This document shows positions 32,836 to 43,660 of a DNA stretch of 64,000 nucleotides, one piece after another. The stretch lies in NCBI RefSeq assembly GCF_026151205.1, contig NC_087081.1, positions 3,477,246-3,541,245 on the forward strand, read 5' to 3'. The stretch is from Bolinopsis microptera (taxonomy: Eukaryota > Ctenophora > Tentaculata > Lobata > Bolinopsidae). The position numbers and the translations under genes are program-made. The notes beneath the pieces are model-generated. The model was not told where the DNA came from. It made no database searches and was given only the letters and a program-made list of their open reading frames with translations. Position 1 is the stretch's first letter; each line of letters begins with the position of its first letter.

Positions 32836-32982
32836 AGCTAGGTAAACGCGATGTGCCTTGTAGGATGATGTGCCTTGTAGGATGAAATCCTACTATAGCT
32901 GACGACACTCGCAGCTGTGCTGCTCGCTGTACGTCAGCGATCGAAATTTATACGCGTATCAGCCCAATGTAATGACCACATA

Positions 32983-35900
32983 TAAAATCAAAGTTCTAAA
33001 CAAGGGATAGTTTAAAAAACAACGCCCAAGTCTAATCTTTCCCTAAAACAAAAACTAAAAATTAAAAACTTCATTGCAATTTCCGCCAATATCTCTTGTC
33101 ATAACTCAAATTACGGAGATAATGCAGGTCAAAGATATTATTTAAATAAAGATTTCTTTTACATAAATCATGCACAATCAGCGAGAATAGATTGCTTTGG
33201 GGTCTTCCTCTTCTCCCTGGTAAATCCAGTGTATTGATGGCAAAAATGAGGGAAGAAAACGCTGGTCCGTCAATAGGACCCCGCAAAACATGTCCTAACA
33301 TTCTCCACCGACTACGGGCCACTTTTTCTGACAATGGTTCAGCATTGCAGCGTTTATACAAGTTTTTGTTGGAGATGACTCCTGGGTACTTTATATTCAA
33401 AATAGTGCGAAGATGTCTGCGGTGAACAACATCTAGTTTTTCAAGGAATATTTTGGGGACGGCCCAACAGGATGAGTTGTACATAAGAACCGATACGACT
33501 AAAGCATTATACAGTATTAGACGTTTGTTTAGGGGCAGTTTATCACTCCAGGCCTTCTTGTAATTGTTAAAGGCAGCATATCCCAGGTTTATGCGACGCT
33601 GAATATCAGCTTTGCTACACAAGACGGACCCTAGAGTGATACTTTTCCTCCATGCTTCATTCCCCGACACTAATTTTCCATCACTGTCGACTTCACCCGT
33701 ACTAGCTAAATAAACATGAGTGAAGTCCGTTTTGTCTTCATTGACAAAGAGGTTCCATTTCTCGAGTATAGCTGTTGCCTGGGGCAAAATAGCTCTCAAG
33801 TTGTCTTCCTCTTCATCATTGAAGTCAACATCATCAGCATATTCAGTGTCAAGTGGAAGGCCAGCAATAGTAATCGGGGGGATCGGCCTATCTAAACTGA
33901 TTGTCATAGTCCATCTAAGTTCATTCAAAGCACCAGCCAAGACAAGGGTGAACAGACAGCCGGATAGACAGTCACCTTGGAAAGCTCCAAGGAGACTTAA
34001 AAACTCGGCTGAAAGAACTCCATTTACCTTCACCCGTAGCTTTGTGTTGGACAACAACAACCGGACAATCCTCAGCTCATCCTCAGTACAGCCACACAGT
34101 TTCAGGAGTTCAAGAATCGTAGTGCGTTTGATCGTGTCAAATGCACTAGACATATCAATGCCCATGCGATGATACTCCCATTTCTTTTTTTGGACAACTG
34201 ACAGTTGAACTCGCTGACACCAAACAATATCAGCACAAGAACGAGCGCGTTTATATGCGCACTGCCATGGACCAGTGAAGGCGTTCACTTTTTCTTCTAT
34301 CCTTTTAAGAGTAGCCATAGACAGAATTTTTCTGGCTGCATTGGACAAGGTGAGTGGACGTAAATTCTTCAGAGGACCAATAGGTTTTTTTGGCTTCTGT
34401 AAGGGTGTTATAGTAGCCTCTCCAATGGAAATGGGGAAAGTATGTGTCTCGAAACAACTGTTGATGATTCCAGCATAATGTTCATGGACTGTACTATTAG
34501 AGTACTTAATTAGCTCGTTGGGTATTCCATCGGGACCATTTGCCCTCCCATTTTTCAAGCTCGAGGTGGCTGCATGTATTTCAACTCCAGTAAAAGGGAC
34601 ATTGAGAGCACGTGGTAGTCCCTCAAAAGGCTCGAGAGGTTGCTCATTGCGAGTCAGCTGTTTTTCGAGATAGTCTCTAACAACAGAAGCTTTCATGTCG
34701 TCAGATGCAATCAAACAGCCATTTTCATCATGAACACCAATCGAGTTATTAGGTGGTTTACTTTTCTGAAGATGTCTTACTGCTTCAAACATTTTCCTTG
34801 AATCGTTTGTGTTAGTAATATCACTATAGGTCTGATCAGCTTGAGCAGACCTCACTTCAACTAATCTTTTCTGGATACTATTAGTGAGGTGGTTGATGGA
34901 TGACCTCAATGTAGTTCGATCAAGAGATTGATTATTGTTAAGTAGCTGTCGGAGATCGTGACGCTTTTCAACAAGCTCTTTGAGAGTGTCATCACTGCTG
35001 TGATGTTTCAAGCGAGCTTTAGGTTTTGGGCCGATGGAAACATTGGCAGCATCACGAATATGAGACATGAGATTTTGAAGGTCGGCATTTGGATCGTTGC
35101 TGGTCACAAAATTTGAGAACTTGCCTTCAAGGGCCAAGTGATATTTATGTTGCATATCTTTGTTGCTTACAAGTTCTGATATATTATAAGAAGGAACACG
35201 ACGTTGTTTAGGTTTGAAACAAAGATGAATGTTGCTGAAATTGATGCGAGCAATGACAAGTCTATGATCTGAAAATGTTTTAGTACCAGCATAAGTTCTT
35301 GATTGAGTCAAAAGACACTTAGATCTATTTCGGCATAGTATGTAATCTATTTGAGAGTATACAGGCAGTGTCTTCTTACTGTACCGACCAGCCGACCAAT
35401 CCTTCCGCCAACCAGTAAATGATGTAACACGTCTGCTAGGTTGTATAAAACTAGTGTTCACAGCAAACAGATTATTTTCTGAGATAAAATCCAGTAATCT
35501 AGAACCATTTTCGTTCCTTACTCCCATTCCGTATTTCCCCATATATCTACCAAAACCCTGTTCAATATCAGAAGGGGATAATTTACCCAGTTTTGAATTA
35601 AAGTCACCCAGAAATTGCAACTCCACATTAGAGGGTACATTCTTAGCCTCTCTTAGCTGCCCATAAAAGTTATCGAAAACAACTGGATTTTTACGGACTA
35701 GCCCCTGATGTGGACAGTAGGCATTGATCACCCTGCAACGTAGGGGTGTACCGCTACGTGAGGGGATGCAAATATCGACATAGCATACCCGGTCACTGAT
35801 GTACTTCCAGCAAACCACATAGTTCATCATGCGAGGACTGATTATAAAACCCAAGCCTCCATGGCGACTTTCCAACTGCTCGAACAGAAACAAGTTAAAA

Positions 35901-36181
35901 CCGTTGCGCAAAACAAGGCTGTCTGATTCGGTGACTTTAGTTTCCTGCAGAGCGCAGATGTCGACATTGTACTTTTCACAGTCTAATCCTAGTAACTCAC
36001 GTTTACTATGTAGGCTATCATCTTGCTGAACACCGAGCCCACGGATGTTAAATGTGGCGAAGCTGATCATTAATGCAATGGTTGTTGATACAAATGATTT
36101 CTTCTTCGGGTTAAATATGTTGGAGTTGGCGTCACCACCGTCTCCACCGCTGACATTACTCGAACGGACCATCTAAAAGTA
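32983..36181 (-). mobile_element. Full-length RTE-type LINE with 10-bp TSD
   Basis: TGACCACATA is duplicated at 32973-32982 and 36182-36191. The 3.2-kb length, single ORF, 9-nt leader and 88-nt 3' UTR are typical of RTE elements. Inserted antisense into the LINE described at 32966-38056. Confidence 0.92.
33071..36172 (-). CDS. RTE-type LINE polyprotein: APE endonuclease and reverse transcriptase
   Basis: An uninterrupted frame of 1033 residues. Endonuclease (~35-320): SFATFNIRGLG, ALQETKV with the catalytic Glu, LGDFNSKLG, QIDYILCRN and SDHRLVIARI, all with expected catalytic residues. RT (~480-800): GRANGPDGIPNELIKY, NLRPLTLSNAARKIL, GIDMSSAFDTIKR, LGAFQGDCLSGCLF and TEYADDVDF with an intact YADD. 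The C-terminal region (RRHLRTILNIKYPG; RSRWRMLGHVLRG) is characteristic of RTE-group proteins. The start Met at 36172 is nine bases from the element's 5' end; a second Met at residue ~35 (MISFATFNIRG) could be the functional start. The protein nicks target DNA and primes cDNA from it. No stops or frameshifts, so it is likely young and possibly active. Exact clade (RTE, RTEX, Proto2) not resolved. Confidence 0.93.
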   Translation of the reverse strand: MVRSSNVSGGDGGDANSNIFNPKKKSFVSTTIALMISFATFNIRGLGVQQDDSLHSKRELLGLDCEKYNVDICALQETKVTESDSLVLRNGFNLFLFEQLESRHGGLGFIISPRMMNYVVCWKYISDRVCYVDICIPSRSGTPLRCRVINAYCPHQGLVRKNPVVFDNFYGQLREAKNVPSNVELQFLGDFNSKLGKLSPSDIEQGFGRYMGKYGMGVRNENGSRLLDFISENNLFAVNTSFIQPSRRVTSFTGWRKDWSAGRYSKKTLPVYSQIDYILCRNRSKCLLTQSRTYAGTKTFSDHRLVIARINFSNIHLCFKPKQRRVPSYNISELVSNKDMQHKYHLALEGKFSNFVTSNDPNADLQNLMSHIRDAANVSIGPKPKARLKHHSSDDTLKELVEKRHDLRQLLNNNQSLDRTTLRSSINHLTNSIQKRLVEVRSAQADQTYSDITNTNDSRKMFEAVRHLQKSKPPNNSIGVHDENGCLIASDDMKASVVRDYLEKQLTRNEQPLEPFEGLPRALNVPFTGVEIHAATSSLKNGRANGPDGIPNELIKYSNSTVHEHYAGIINSCFETHTFPISIGEATITPLQKPKKPIGPLKNLRPLTLSNAARKILSMATLKRIEEKVNAFTGPWQCAYKRARSCADIVWCQRVQLSVVQKKKWEYHRMGIDMSSAFDTIKRTTILELLKLCGCTEDELRIVRLLLSNTKLRVKVNGVLSAEFLSLLGAFQGDCLSGCLFTLVLAGALNELRWTMTISLDRPIPPITIAGLPLDTEYADDVDFNDEEEDNLRAILPQATAILEKWNLFVNEDKTDFTHVYLASTGEVDSDGKLVSGNEAWRKSITLGSVLCSKADIQRRINLGYAAFNNYKKAWSDKLPLNKRLILYNALVVSVLMYNSSCWAVPKIFLEKLDVVHRRHLRTILNIKYPGVISNKNLYKRCNAEPLSEKVARSRWRMLGHVLRGPIDGPAFSSLIFAINTLDLPGRRGRPQSNLFSLIVHDLCKRNLYLNNIFDLHYLRNLSYDKRYWRKLQ

Positions 36182-36182
36182 T

Positions 36183-37832
36183 GACCACATACTCACCCTA
36201 AATACAATCATTGAGAAATACGCCAAGAAAGAGAAGAAGCGACTATTCGCATGCTTTGTTGACTATCGCAAGGCTTTCGATAGTGTATGTAGGGAAGCAC
36301 TTCTGTTCAAGTTGAGCAACATGGGAATAGCAGGCAAATTCTTCGAATGCATCAGTCACATGTACAACAACTCTTCAACCCGAGTCAAGCTGATCCAAAA
36401 GCTCTCCGCAGCCATTGACGTCACGATCGGTACAGAACAAGGGCATCCAATGTCCCCTGAGCTCTTCAAACTTTATATCCACGAGCTCTCCATCAGGCTG
36501 GAACAAATTGAGGAATTGGATGTACCTCTTCTAAACGGTATTAAAGTAAGCCACCTCCTTTGGGCAGATGACCTGGTCCTCTTAGCGCTGGATGCGGACA
36601 GCTTACAGAAACTGCTGAACTGCTTGCATGACTATGCCGTAAAGTGGGAGTTGTCTGTGAACATCAACAAAACCAGTGTGATGGTATTTAACACAAGCTC
36701 ACGAATACTCAAATGTGCTTACGGATTTAAACTAGGAAACTTGGACATCGCACCAGTAAGAAAATACTGCTACCTTGGAATCCAATTCTCTCTGCACGGT
36801 TCCTTCAAACAAGCAATCGACGAGCTTAGGAAAAAAGCTCTACGCTCGTTCTTCTCTATGAGACGAATTATTGACACGAGAACACTCTCCACTAGCACGA
36901 TGCTAAAACTCATCGATAGCTTAGTCAAGCCAGCAGCTACATACGGATGCCCTGTTTGGCTGCCATCGACCAACATCGCGAAAGCCATTCTCTCAAAAAA
37001 CCAAGAAGTGAGTCTCCCAAAAGCAGCAGCAAAAGATGCTCTCGAATCTACTCACCTAAAAATTCTTAAATGGATATTGGGTGTCCACAAAAAGGCAAAT
37101 AACAACTTCTGTTACGGCGACACAGGAAGAACCCCCTGGACAGTGACCGTCCTCCCTCAATGTATTGCCTACTTCTATAGAGCATCACAAGCGGTAGTAG
37201 GTAACGTGAACACACTTCTGCACCATACATTTCAGGAGCAGAAACAACTGAACCTTACCTGGTATGACACTTGGTCCACTATCATCAAGATGAGCACCTC
37301 CGCTAAACCAAACCTACACCCCGCTCTTGCAGCACGTGAGCACATACACGAAACCTTTGTGAACCACTGGAAAAAGGATCTTCACAACCAGCCGAAGATG
37401 TCATTCTACACCGCGGTCAAACCTGAGTTTGGTGAAGAACAGTACTTACAGATTCCGTGCAGGCTTAAGAGAGCTAACATTGCTAAACTTCGCTCTAGCA
37501 GTCACGATCTGAGGGTAGAGAAAGGTCGATATACTAGTGATCGATACAACACAGCATTGAAAACGTGTCGTTTTTGCTGCTCTCCAGACACAGACGTCAT
37601 TCGCTTTTTCGAAGAGCTACCTTTCTTTGAAACACCTATCCTAGAAACTGAGGATCATGTCATAACTGAATGCCCTGGATACCACTCCCTCCGCTCAAAG
37701 CTTTCTGATAACCTGAAAAGCCTTGTAATGCTAAAAGAGTATAGGACTATAATGAACTCTTGTCACACAAAAGAATTCGGGAAATACCTAACAGACTCTT
37801 CAAACCTTCGAAATCCTAAAAATAAGTCCTAA
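36183..37832 (+). pseudogene. LINE reverse transcriptase C-terminal half (5'-truncated)
   Basis: The frame encodes FACFVDYRKAFDSV with a catalytic Asp, GTEQGHPMSPELFKLY, SHLLWADDLVLLALD with catalytic ADD, SVNINKTSVMVFN, then a long C-terminal region with LKILKWILGVHKKANNNFCYG and a CRFCCSP...TECPGYH zinc-finger-like end near 37680. The reading frame stays open for 506 codons from 36312, but the fingers and endonuclease are missing because of 5' truncation. CR1/Jockey/L1-like; clade uncertain. 3' UTR runs 37833-38056. Confidence 0.85.
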
Positions 37833-38059
37833 TCCTCGTACTCGAACTTTATTTACTGTATTACCTTAAATTATTATAGACGATCTTCTTTTATTTTCGT
37901 GACATTGTAAACGGTTAAATTTTAATAATTTTTAAATGATTCAGTTTTAATAATTTTATTTATTGATTTATTCATCCTTGTATAGCCAAGACGAGTCCGT
38001 TAATGTTCTCTCTGGTAATTTCATGTTTAATCCTGTTTAATCCTGTTTAATCCCGTTAA

Positions 38060-38674
38060 GATGTGCCACCCGACGTGCCACACAATTTTTCTCGTTGCTC
38101 GTCGCACGTCGACGAACAACGAAGCTCGTTGCGACGCGCAATGAGCTGCCAGGCTAGGACATCGTCCTGGTCCAACAAATTTTGGCGAGCGATTTTCTCC
38201 AAAAATTTAATGAGGGCGCCGACTTCCACTCTGGCTAGGTTTCTTGTTACCCAGCGCGCGTTCCTTAATGGGATGAGGTAAAATTAGGTAAAAAGAATCC
38301 ACTGACTTGGCCAGAGTGCTTTCATAAAACTCTATTACAAGCTTGGCGTTGTAGGATTATATACTTTAATTTCGGATCTAGTGAAGCGAGTGATACACAT
38401 TACTTTGATTAAACTCATGCTGATCACAATACAGTACCGGGAAGTGGGTAACACGGCTTGCAGTCGCAGCTGCAGCTCCTCGCTGGCGGTAATATTTCAA
38501 TGAACAAGAATTAAGAAAAAGAGAATTTAAGAAAAAGAGAATTTTATTTGCCACAGAATAATCAATACATATAATATACTTTAAAAACTTCAAAATATAT
38601 TGTAACATGTAAGTTCATCTATCGTTCATAAGATGGGGTACTCTCAATAATCAAGTACATGAGTACCCGACCCG
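38060..38674. other. Inner left arm and loop of the foldback element
   Basis: 38060-38259 is the inner end of the left arm (mirrored by 38675-38880). 38260-38674 is the unpaired loop with no recognisable gene. Confidence 0.7.
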
Positions 38675-40074
38675 CCGCGCTGGGTAACAACAATGAAGAA
38701 ACCTAGCCAGAGTGGAAGTCGGCGCCCTCATTAAATTTTTGGAGAAAATCGCTCGCCAAAATTTGTTGGACCAGGACGATGTCCTAGCCTGGCAGCTCAT
38801 TGCGCGTCGCAACGAGCTTCGTTGTTTGTCGACGTGCGACGAGCAACGAAAAAAATTGTGTGGCGCGTCGGGTGGCACATCGGGTGATACGCGTATAAAT
38901 TTCGATCGCTGACGTACAGCGAGCAGCACAGCTGCGAGTGGCGTCAGCTAGTAGGATTTCATCCTACAAGGCACATCGCGTTTACCTAGCTAACCAGGTC
39001 ATTTCCGCCCCCGGCGGTCGCGCGCTACTGCAAGCGAGAGGGCTATAGTTAGAGCAACACATCGCGCCACAAGTCAAATATTTATCAACATCTTGACTAG
39101 CTACGCGGTCCTTTTCTTTTCCGCATGCGCTCGCGCTGTGCTCAAAAATTGACGTCGTCAATCAATCAACATCAAGATTTTAGTTTTACATTTGACCTTT
39201 ATGTCAAAAAATCTTTGAATTTTCAATCGGTGGTCGATGTTACCTGAGGACCTCAGGCTTCGTCCTTACTTCGTCACAGGACGATCGGAGCTCGAAGAGC
39301 GTAGAGAGTGCTGGCTGGCGTCGTCCTGTGATGGTCGACGTATTTTTGCTTGCTGGGATCCGGCCGAATGACGCCACATGCAACGTGTAGGGTAAAACTA
39401 AAAACGCTTCCCTATATGAGATAATATGACAAAAATTGTTTTGGTCACGTGACCAGTCAATGACATTGATATTTCGCTGCTGACGGTTTGGTGGAGGGTT
39501 AGGGTCAACGTTTATACATTATAGGGTCAAAGTTAGGACTAGAGTTGTACACTATTGACATTGTGAGGGTAATGGTTAAGGTTTATCACTAGCGACCTTT
39601 TCATCTGACCACAATATTGCAAAATGCTATGTTGTATGTCACGTGACAAATTTAGCCGAGGGTCGGAAGACGGAGGTCGGAAGTCAGTGGACTCTGTTGG
39701 AGTCCGGCGGACTCCGCCAAGCTCCGCCGGACTCCGCCGGATTCAAGTCTGGCGGAGAGGTCCGGCGGAGTCCGCCAAGCACTCCGCCGGAGTCCGCGGC
39801 GGACCGGAGTCCGCCTAGTGGCTTAGTCCGCGGCGGACACTCCACCGAGCCGCCGCGGAGCCGCTCGGAGTCCGCGGCGGACTTTAAAGTCCGCTCGGAG
39901 TCCGCTCGGCTCCGCTCGGAGTCCGCCAAAATGTACTCGAGTCCACTGTAAATACATTTTGGCGGAGCACCGCCGGAGTCCGCTCGGAGTCCGGCGGCTC
40001 CGCCGGAGTCCGCTTGGAGTCCGCTCGGAGTCCGGCGGCTCCGCCGCGGACTCGACTCCGCGACGGATAGTGCC
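38675..40074. repeat. Right arm of the foldback element
   Basis: Inverted copy of 31619-32965 plus 38060-38259, with the GC-rich block at about 39650-40074. It is uninterrupted and provides the reference for locating both insertions in the left arm. Confidence 0.9.
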
Positions 40075-40082
40075 AGTATTTT

Positions 40083-40281
40083 TTAAAGGTCCATTATTAG
40101 CAATTAACCGATATAATGTTGCAGCAACTTCCCCGCCTAGTCTATTTAACCTGAACATTTACAAAACTTGTATAAAAACTATGCTCATCGATCAGCAAAA
40201 TGAAAACATCGAAGACGAATGGCCTAATTTCATGTTATTTTGTATAACAGGACTAAGAAAATCAAAGCGTAACATAAACTA
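40083..40281 (+). pseudogene. CR1/Jockey-like LINE, piece 5: C-terminus
   Basis: In-phase continuation after the foldback TSD (KGPLLAINRYNVAATSPPSL, NIYKTCIKTMLI), ending at TAA near 40281. Pieces at 21200, 22593, 25953, 31542 and 40083 form one ancestral LINE spread over about 19 kb. Confidence 0.8.
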
Positions 40282-40289
40282 AAATGCCG

Positions 40290-40930
40290 ATAATAACCTT
40301 GTCTCTACATTTTAGATTATATGCACACACTTAATCATCACTCAATAAACTACGCATATCTCATCAATTACACTGCCAACATTGAACATTCTTTAATATC
40401 GCCGCGTATTTCAAATCAAGTTAAAAATTCTACAAATTTTGAAGTGCTCAGTCTTGTTTTACTTTTTTATCTTTACCTATTAACCATTGAAAGATAAAAC
40501 TTTAAGTTATAAACCTTCATTGCATACTCACCGGTATAGTCTAAATTAAATAGTTTGAGATTTCCTTTACATTTTATATTTATGCATGTGCCCCACGGGG
40601 ATGAATTTCTTATTACCATTGATATTATATATATTTTTTGAGTAAACATTGGCTGGTACCACGGGCCAGTCCCCAACAACAAGAAACCTTTTTTATCAAA
40701 CTACCCCGGTCCTGCATTTCAGTGTAAACTTTTACAAGCCATTCGGCGTGAAGTGGTTTTATCTTAGACAACTTTAGGTTAACCTTAACACCACGTGGAG
40801 CTTTCCTAGCACTGTTTCATTACCTCCCCTGAGTAATATGAACTATAACAACGTCGGACAATGTCCTTGGCAACACGATTTACCGTAATATCTAGAGGCT
40901 GGAACAAGTTTGCTTTTTTGGGGGACTAGC
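40290..40930. other. LINE 3' flank / AT-rich DNA without recognised gene
   Basis: The first part is presumably the LINE's 3' UTR. No pentamer tail was seen. Only short ORFs. Confidence 0.4.
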
Positions 40931-41133
40931 TTATAAACCCCTCCGGGTTAGAATAAGATTCTGATAATCCCGGCTCCCGCTAGATAGATTCTGATAATCC
41001 CGGCTCCCACTGTTAGTTTTTTTCCCGCTGAATAAATAACCCCGGCACAGCTTCTATAATCCCGCCCCGCTAATTTGGCTCAACAAGATTTGTTTTGTTT
41101 TGATATTCTATGAGAATTTCAACCGCGCACTGT

Positions 41134-41235
41134 CACGTGTTTTGATGACGTGTATCACGTGACTAACTACTACGACGCGCATTGGTAAAAAATGTCACGT
41201 GACCTATGGCTTAACGTTAGAACTATAAATACACT
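41134..41235 (+). promoter_or_regulatory. Promoter-like cluster: three CACGTG E-boxes, inverted CCAAT, TATA-like box
   Basis: CACGTG occurs at 41134, 41156 and 41196, ATTGG at about 41181, and TATAAATA near 41224, in a conventional order and spacing. No coding exon is recognised downstream before the P/U repeats, so it may drive an unrecognised or disrupted transcript, or be chance. Similar CACGTG sites occur in the foldback element (near 32079 and 32268). Confidence 0.3.
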
Positions 41236-41605
41236 CTACGTATCGGTCTAACTGCAGGCGCTGGCAAAACTCCAGCACACTGCTTACATTACTTAAACTC
41301 TTACATTACTTAGACCAGTTCCAGAACTTGTCTCGACGGTTACATTTGTCCGGTTAATTTTGTCGTAGCAATTGCCCTGTTTGATATAACTATAAGCCAT
41401 GTGTTATAGTCGTCTACTTTGATGAACTTCATGAAACGATATCATTATTAGCTCCACCTTTTATCGCTTGCCAGGCTTAACTCGACGCCCCTTATCGATA
41501 TTCATTCAACGTTCTGACTGAGGAATAATGTTTAGATATAACGCCAATTTCAAATGTCATAGTACCTTAGTTGTATTTATTTGGTAGTATAATTTGACCA
41601 AAAGT

Positions 41606-42101
41606 CCAAAACCCATAATCATGGGTAGAGTGGACCGCTGCCAGTGTCTCTCTTTCCCAAACAAAAGGAAATGATATTAATTTGATTGACCGTTCTCAAA
41701 TGCAAAATGATACCGAGAATGAAATCGGTAGCTCGCTTTTCCCATTCATTTACAATTGTAATAGATTAAGAAGAACTACCCAAAGGCAGCTGTATACTCG
41801 GCAATGAAGATTCAATAAACTTCAGCTAATTCAATAAGTAATAACTACCACCCTTGCCCCGAAATACTAGGTATCGACCCGAACGCAACCCAAAGAGATT
41901 TTTACAGCATCTGATTGATGTAATCAATCGAAACTTATTACAATTCGTAAGCCGTGAATGAATGGGAAAAGCGAGCGACCGATTTCATTTTCGGTATTAT
42001 TTTGCATTTGAGAACGGTCAATCAAATTAATATCATTTCCTTTTGTTTGGGAAAGAGAGACACTGGCAGCGGTCCACTCTACCCATGATTATGGGTTTTG
42101 G
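41606..42101. repeat. Palindromic module P, copy 1
   Basis: Arms of about 147 bp start CCAAAACCCATAATCATGGG and are separated by a loop of about 200 bp. The loop is inverted relative to copy 2, showing that such palindromes flip or arise in both orientations. Confidence 0.85.
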
Positions 42102-43660
42102 TCAAATATCATCTCTTTTTGATTATAAATATAATGTCAGGGTACTTTATTTATAAAGTCGAAATATAAACTGATATCTTCATTAATAAGGAGGAAGTTT
42201 CAACAATTTCGAAATTTTTCCTTTAAAAACATTTCCTTGTGTTTAGGTAAGCATATCGGTCGATCACTGACTGAATATGCCACTTAATACTCATTCAAGT
42301 TGGCATTAAATTCATTTAAAATGACATTAAACTGTCGTGGCAAAGCAGAATTTGTTGGAAATCACGAATGAGCAAAATTCTCACCTTTCGCACGTGCAAA
42401 CTTTGAGCGGACGTTGCGTGCGCATCCAATATTGAATCGCCGTAACTTTCTGCATGTAATTGTTTTATATATAGCTTGATAAGCATGCAAAGTTTCAAAG
42501 TATTTCAAGAAGAACTGTAATCACAACGGCACTCTAAAGTTGACAGAAAATGACGAAAACAGCAATTTTCAGTGATTTTAGCGATTTTCTATCAATTTGG
42601 GCGTGTCCCCACGTGTGCAATTTTTCGATTTTCAAACTAGCCTAATGCACAATTTATACCTATAGGAAGCAGAACTGAGCTCCACAACCCAAGGCATGGC
42701 CCAACACCAGAGAATACTAAATCGCAAAATTGACGTTTTCATAAAATAATTCTTCAAAAAAACACAAACTTCAATGACGAATATCTTTATGAAGGAACAA
42801 GCTAGAAAAACTTTCTGGTAGATTTTCAGAATGCTTGAACAATTATCTAAGGTAAAAATTTCCTCAGATTTTGAATACAATTACTTTTTAATGGTGTAAA
42901 ATCATTTTTAAAAGTTATTACTTTGTCAAAAATCAAGTTTTAAAAACGGTTAACTTGATGACGTCATCAAGGGGTGTTCATGAAGTCAAATAATTTGTTT
43001 ATACAATGTAAACTAAAGTGTAAACAATTATTTTCAAGACCTGTGGTCGGAAATGGCTGTATCTTTTATACTTTTGAATCTATGGACAATTAAATACAGG
43101 CTACAATTGACTGGCAAAGCGTCTATCCCTGAATATCACAGTGCTGGCAAGCACGGGCGGTGTCTTTATTGGGGGTATACTATGTACCCCCTTTACTATT
43201 GTACCCCCTTTACTATTATACCCCCTTTACTATTATACCCCCTTTGGTACACGTTACAAGCCTCTTTCGTGCACTCCGGCAGGAGTTTTTCAGGCATTAA
43301 GACTCATCGGAAGTCGTTCAGCAGATTTTTTGTTAGTTCAAAACATTCTAATTTGATGTCAAAGATGACAGGAATAAAAAATAGTTATGTTGAGATTTTT
43401 AAGAAATTTGCATAAAATACTCGCCAGCACTGTTATACGAAATTCGGTAAAAAACCCAAAATCGCCATATTCAGGTGCCTTAAAAACCATGTTAAAATTG
43501 AGTTAGAGATCTGAAATTTTTCAGGGCGTCTAGACGTTGACCAAATCGACTGCAAAAAAAGTTTCAGGTTTCAGGATCATCGGGAAATGGGTTTTCTAGA
43601 ACCCCTGTTTTACGATAGATTGTCGTGATACATACATATATATTATGTATATATATTTGA
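42102..43660. repeat. Module U, copy 1
   Basis: About 1.56 kb, AT-rich, shared with 44156-45188 (direct) and 45195-46665 (inverted). Contains the ACCCCCTTT minisatellite. ORFs are short and inconsistently conserved, so it is probably non-coding. Confidence 0.8.
43178..43252 (+). repeat. Minisatellite of TACCCCCTTTACTATTA units
   Basis: About four units of 17-19 bp; inverted and shorter in the third U copy near 45640-45695. Confidence 0.8.

Larger units (their letters stand above)
32966..38056 (+). mobile_element. 5'-truncated LINE inside the foldback arm, split by an RTE element
   Basis: LINE sequence starts at about 32966, is interrupted at 32983-36181, and continues from 36182 to a 3' tail of three TTTAATCCTG units ending near 38056. 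The pre-insertion frame reads QCN then DHILTLNTIIEKYAKKEKK across the RTE target site. A second copy of its 3' end is at 6258-6335. No clear TSD surrounds it in the foldback arm; a few arm bases were replaced at the right junction. Confidence 0.8.
31619..40074. mobile_element. Giant GC-rich foldback transposon with 8-bp TSD
   Basis: Ends GGCACTATCCGTCGCGGAGTC and complement are flanked by AGTATTTT at 31611-31618 and 40075-40082. Removal restores the surrounding LINE frame (NNSVFF). Each arm is about 1.4 kb: the outer 450 bp consist of GC-rich CGGACTCCG/GGAGTCCGC subrepeats, the inner part is unique. The arms pair 31619-32965 plus 38060-38259 against 38675-40074, with a loop of about 415 bp. 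The left arm is interrupted at 32966-38056 by a LINE that itself carries an RTE element. No transposase is recognised in arms or loop. Eight-base TSDs suggest hAT- or P-type mobilisation, but the terminal CA/TG signature of hAT is absent. Confidence 0.88.

Noticed and set aside
36172-36191. Head-to-head LINE pair created in one integration (twin priming)
   Set aside because: The 10-bp TSD TGACCACATA and the continuing LINE frame show the RTE inserted later into the other LINE.
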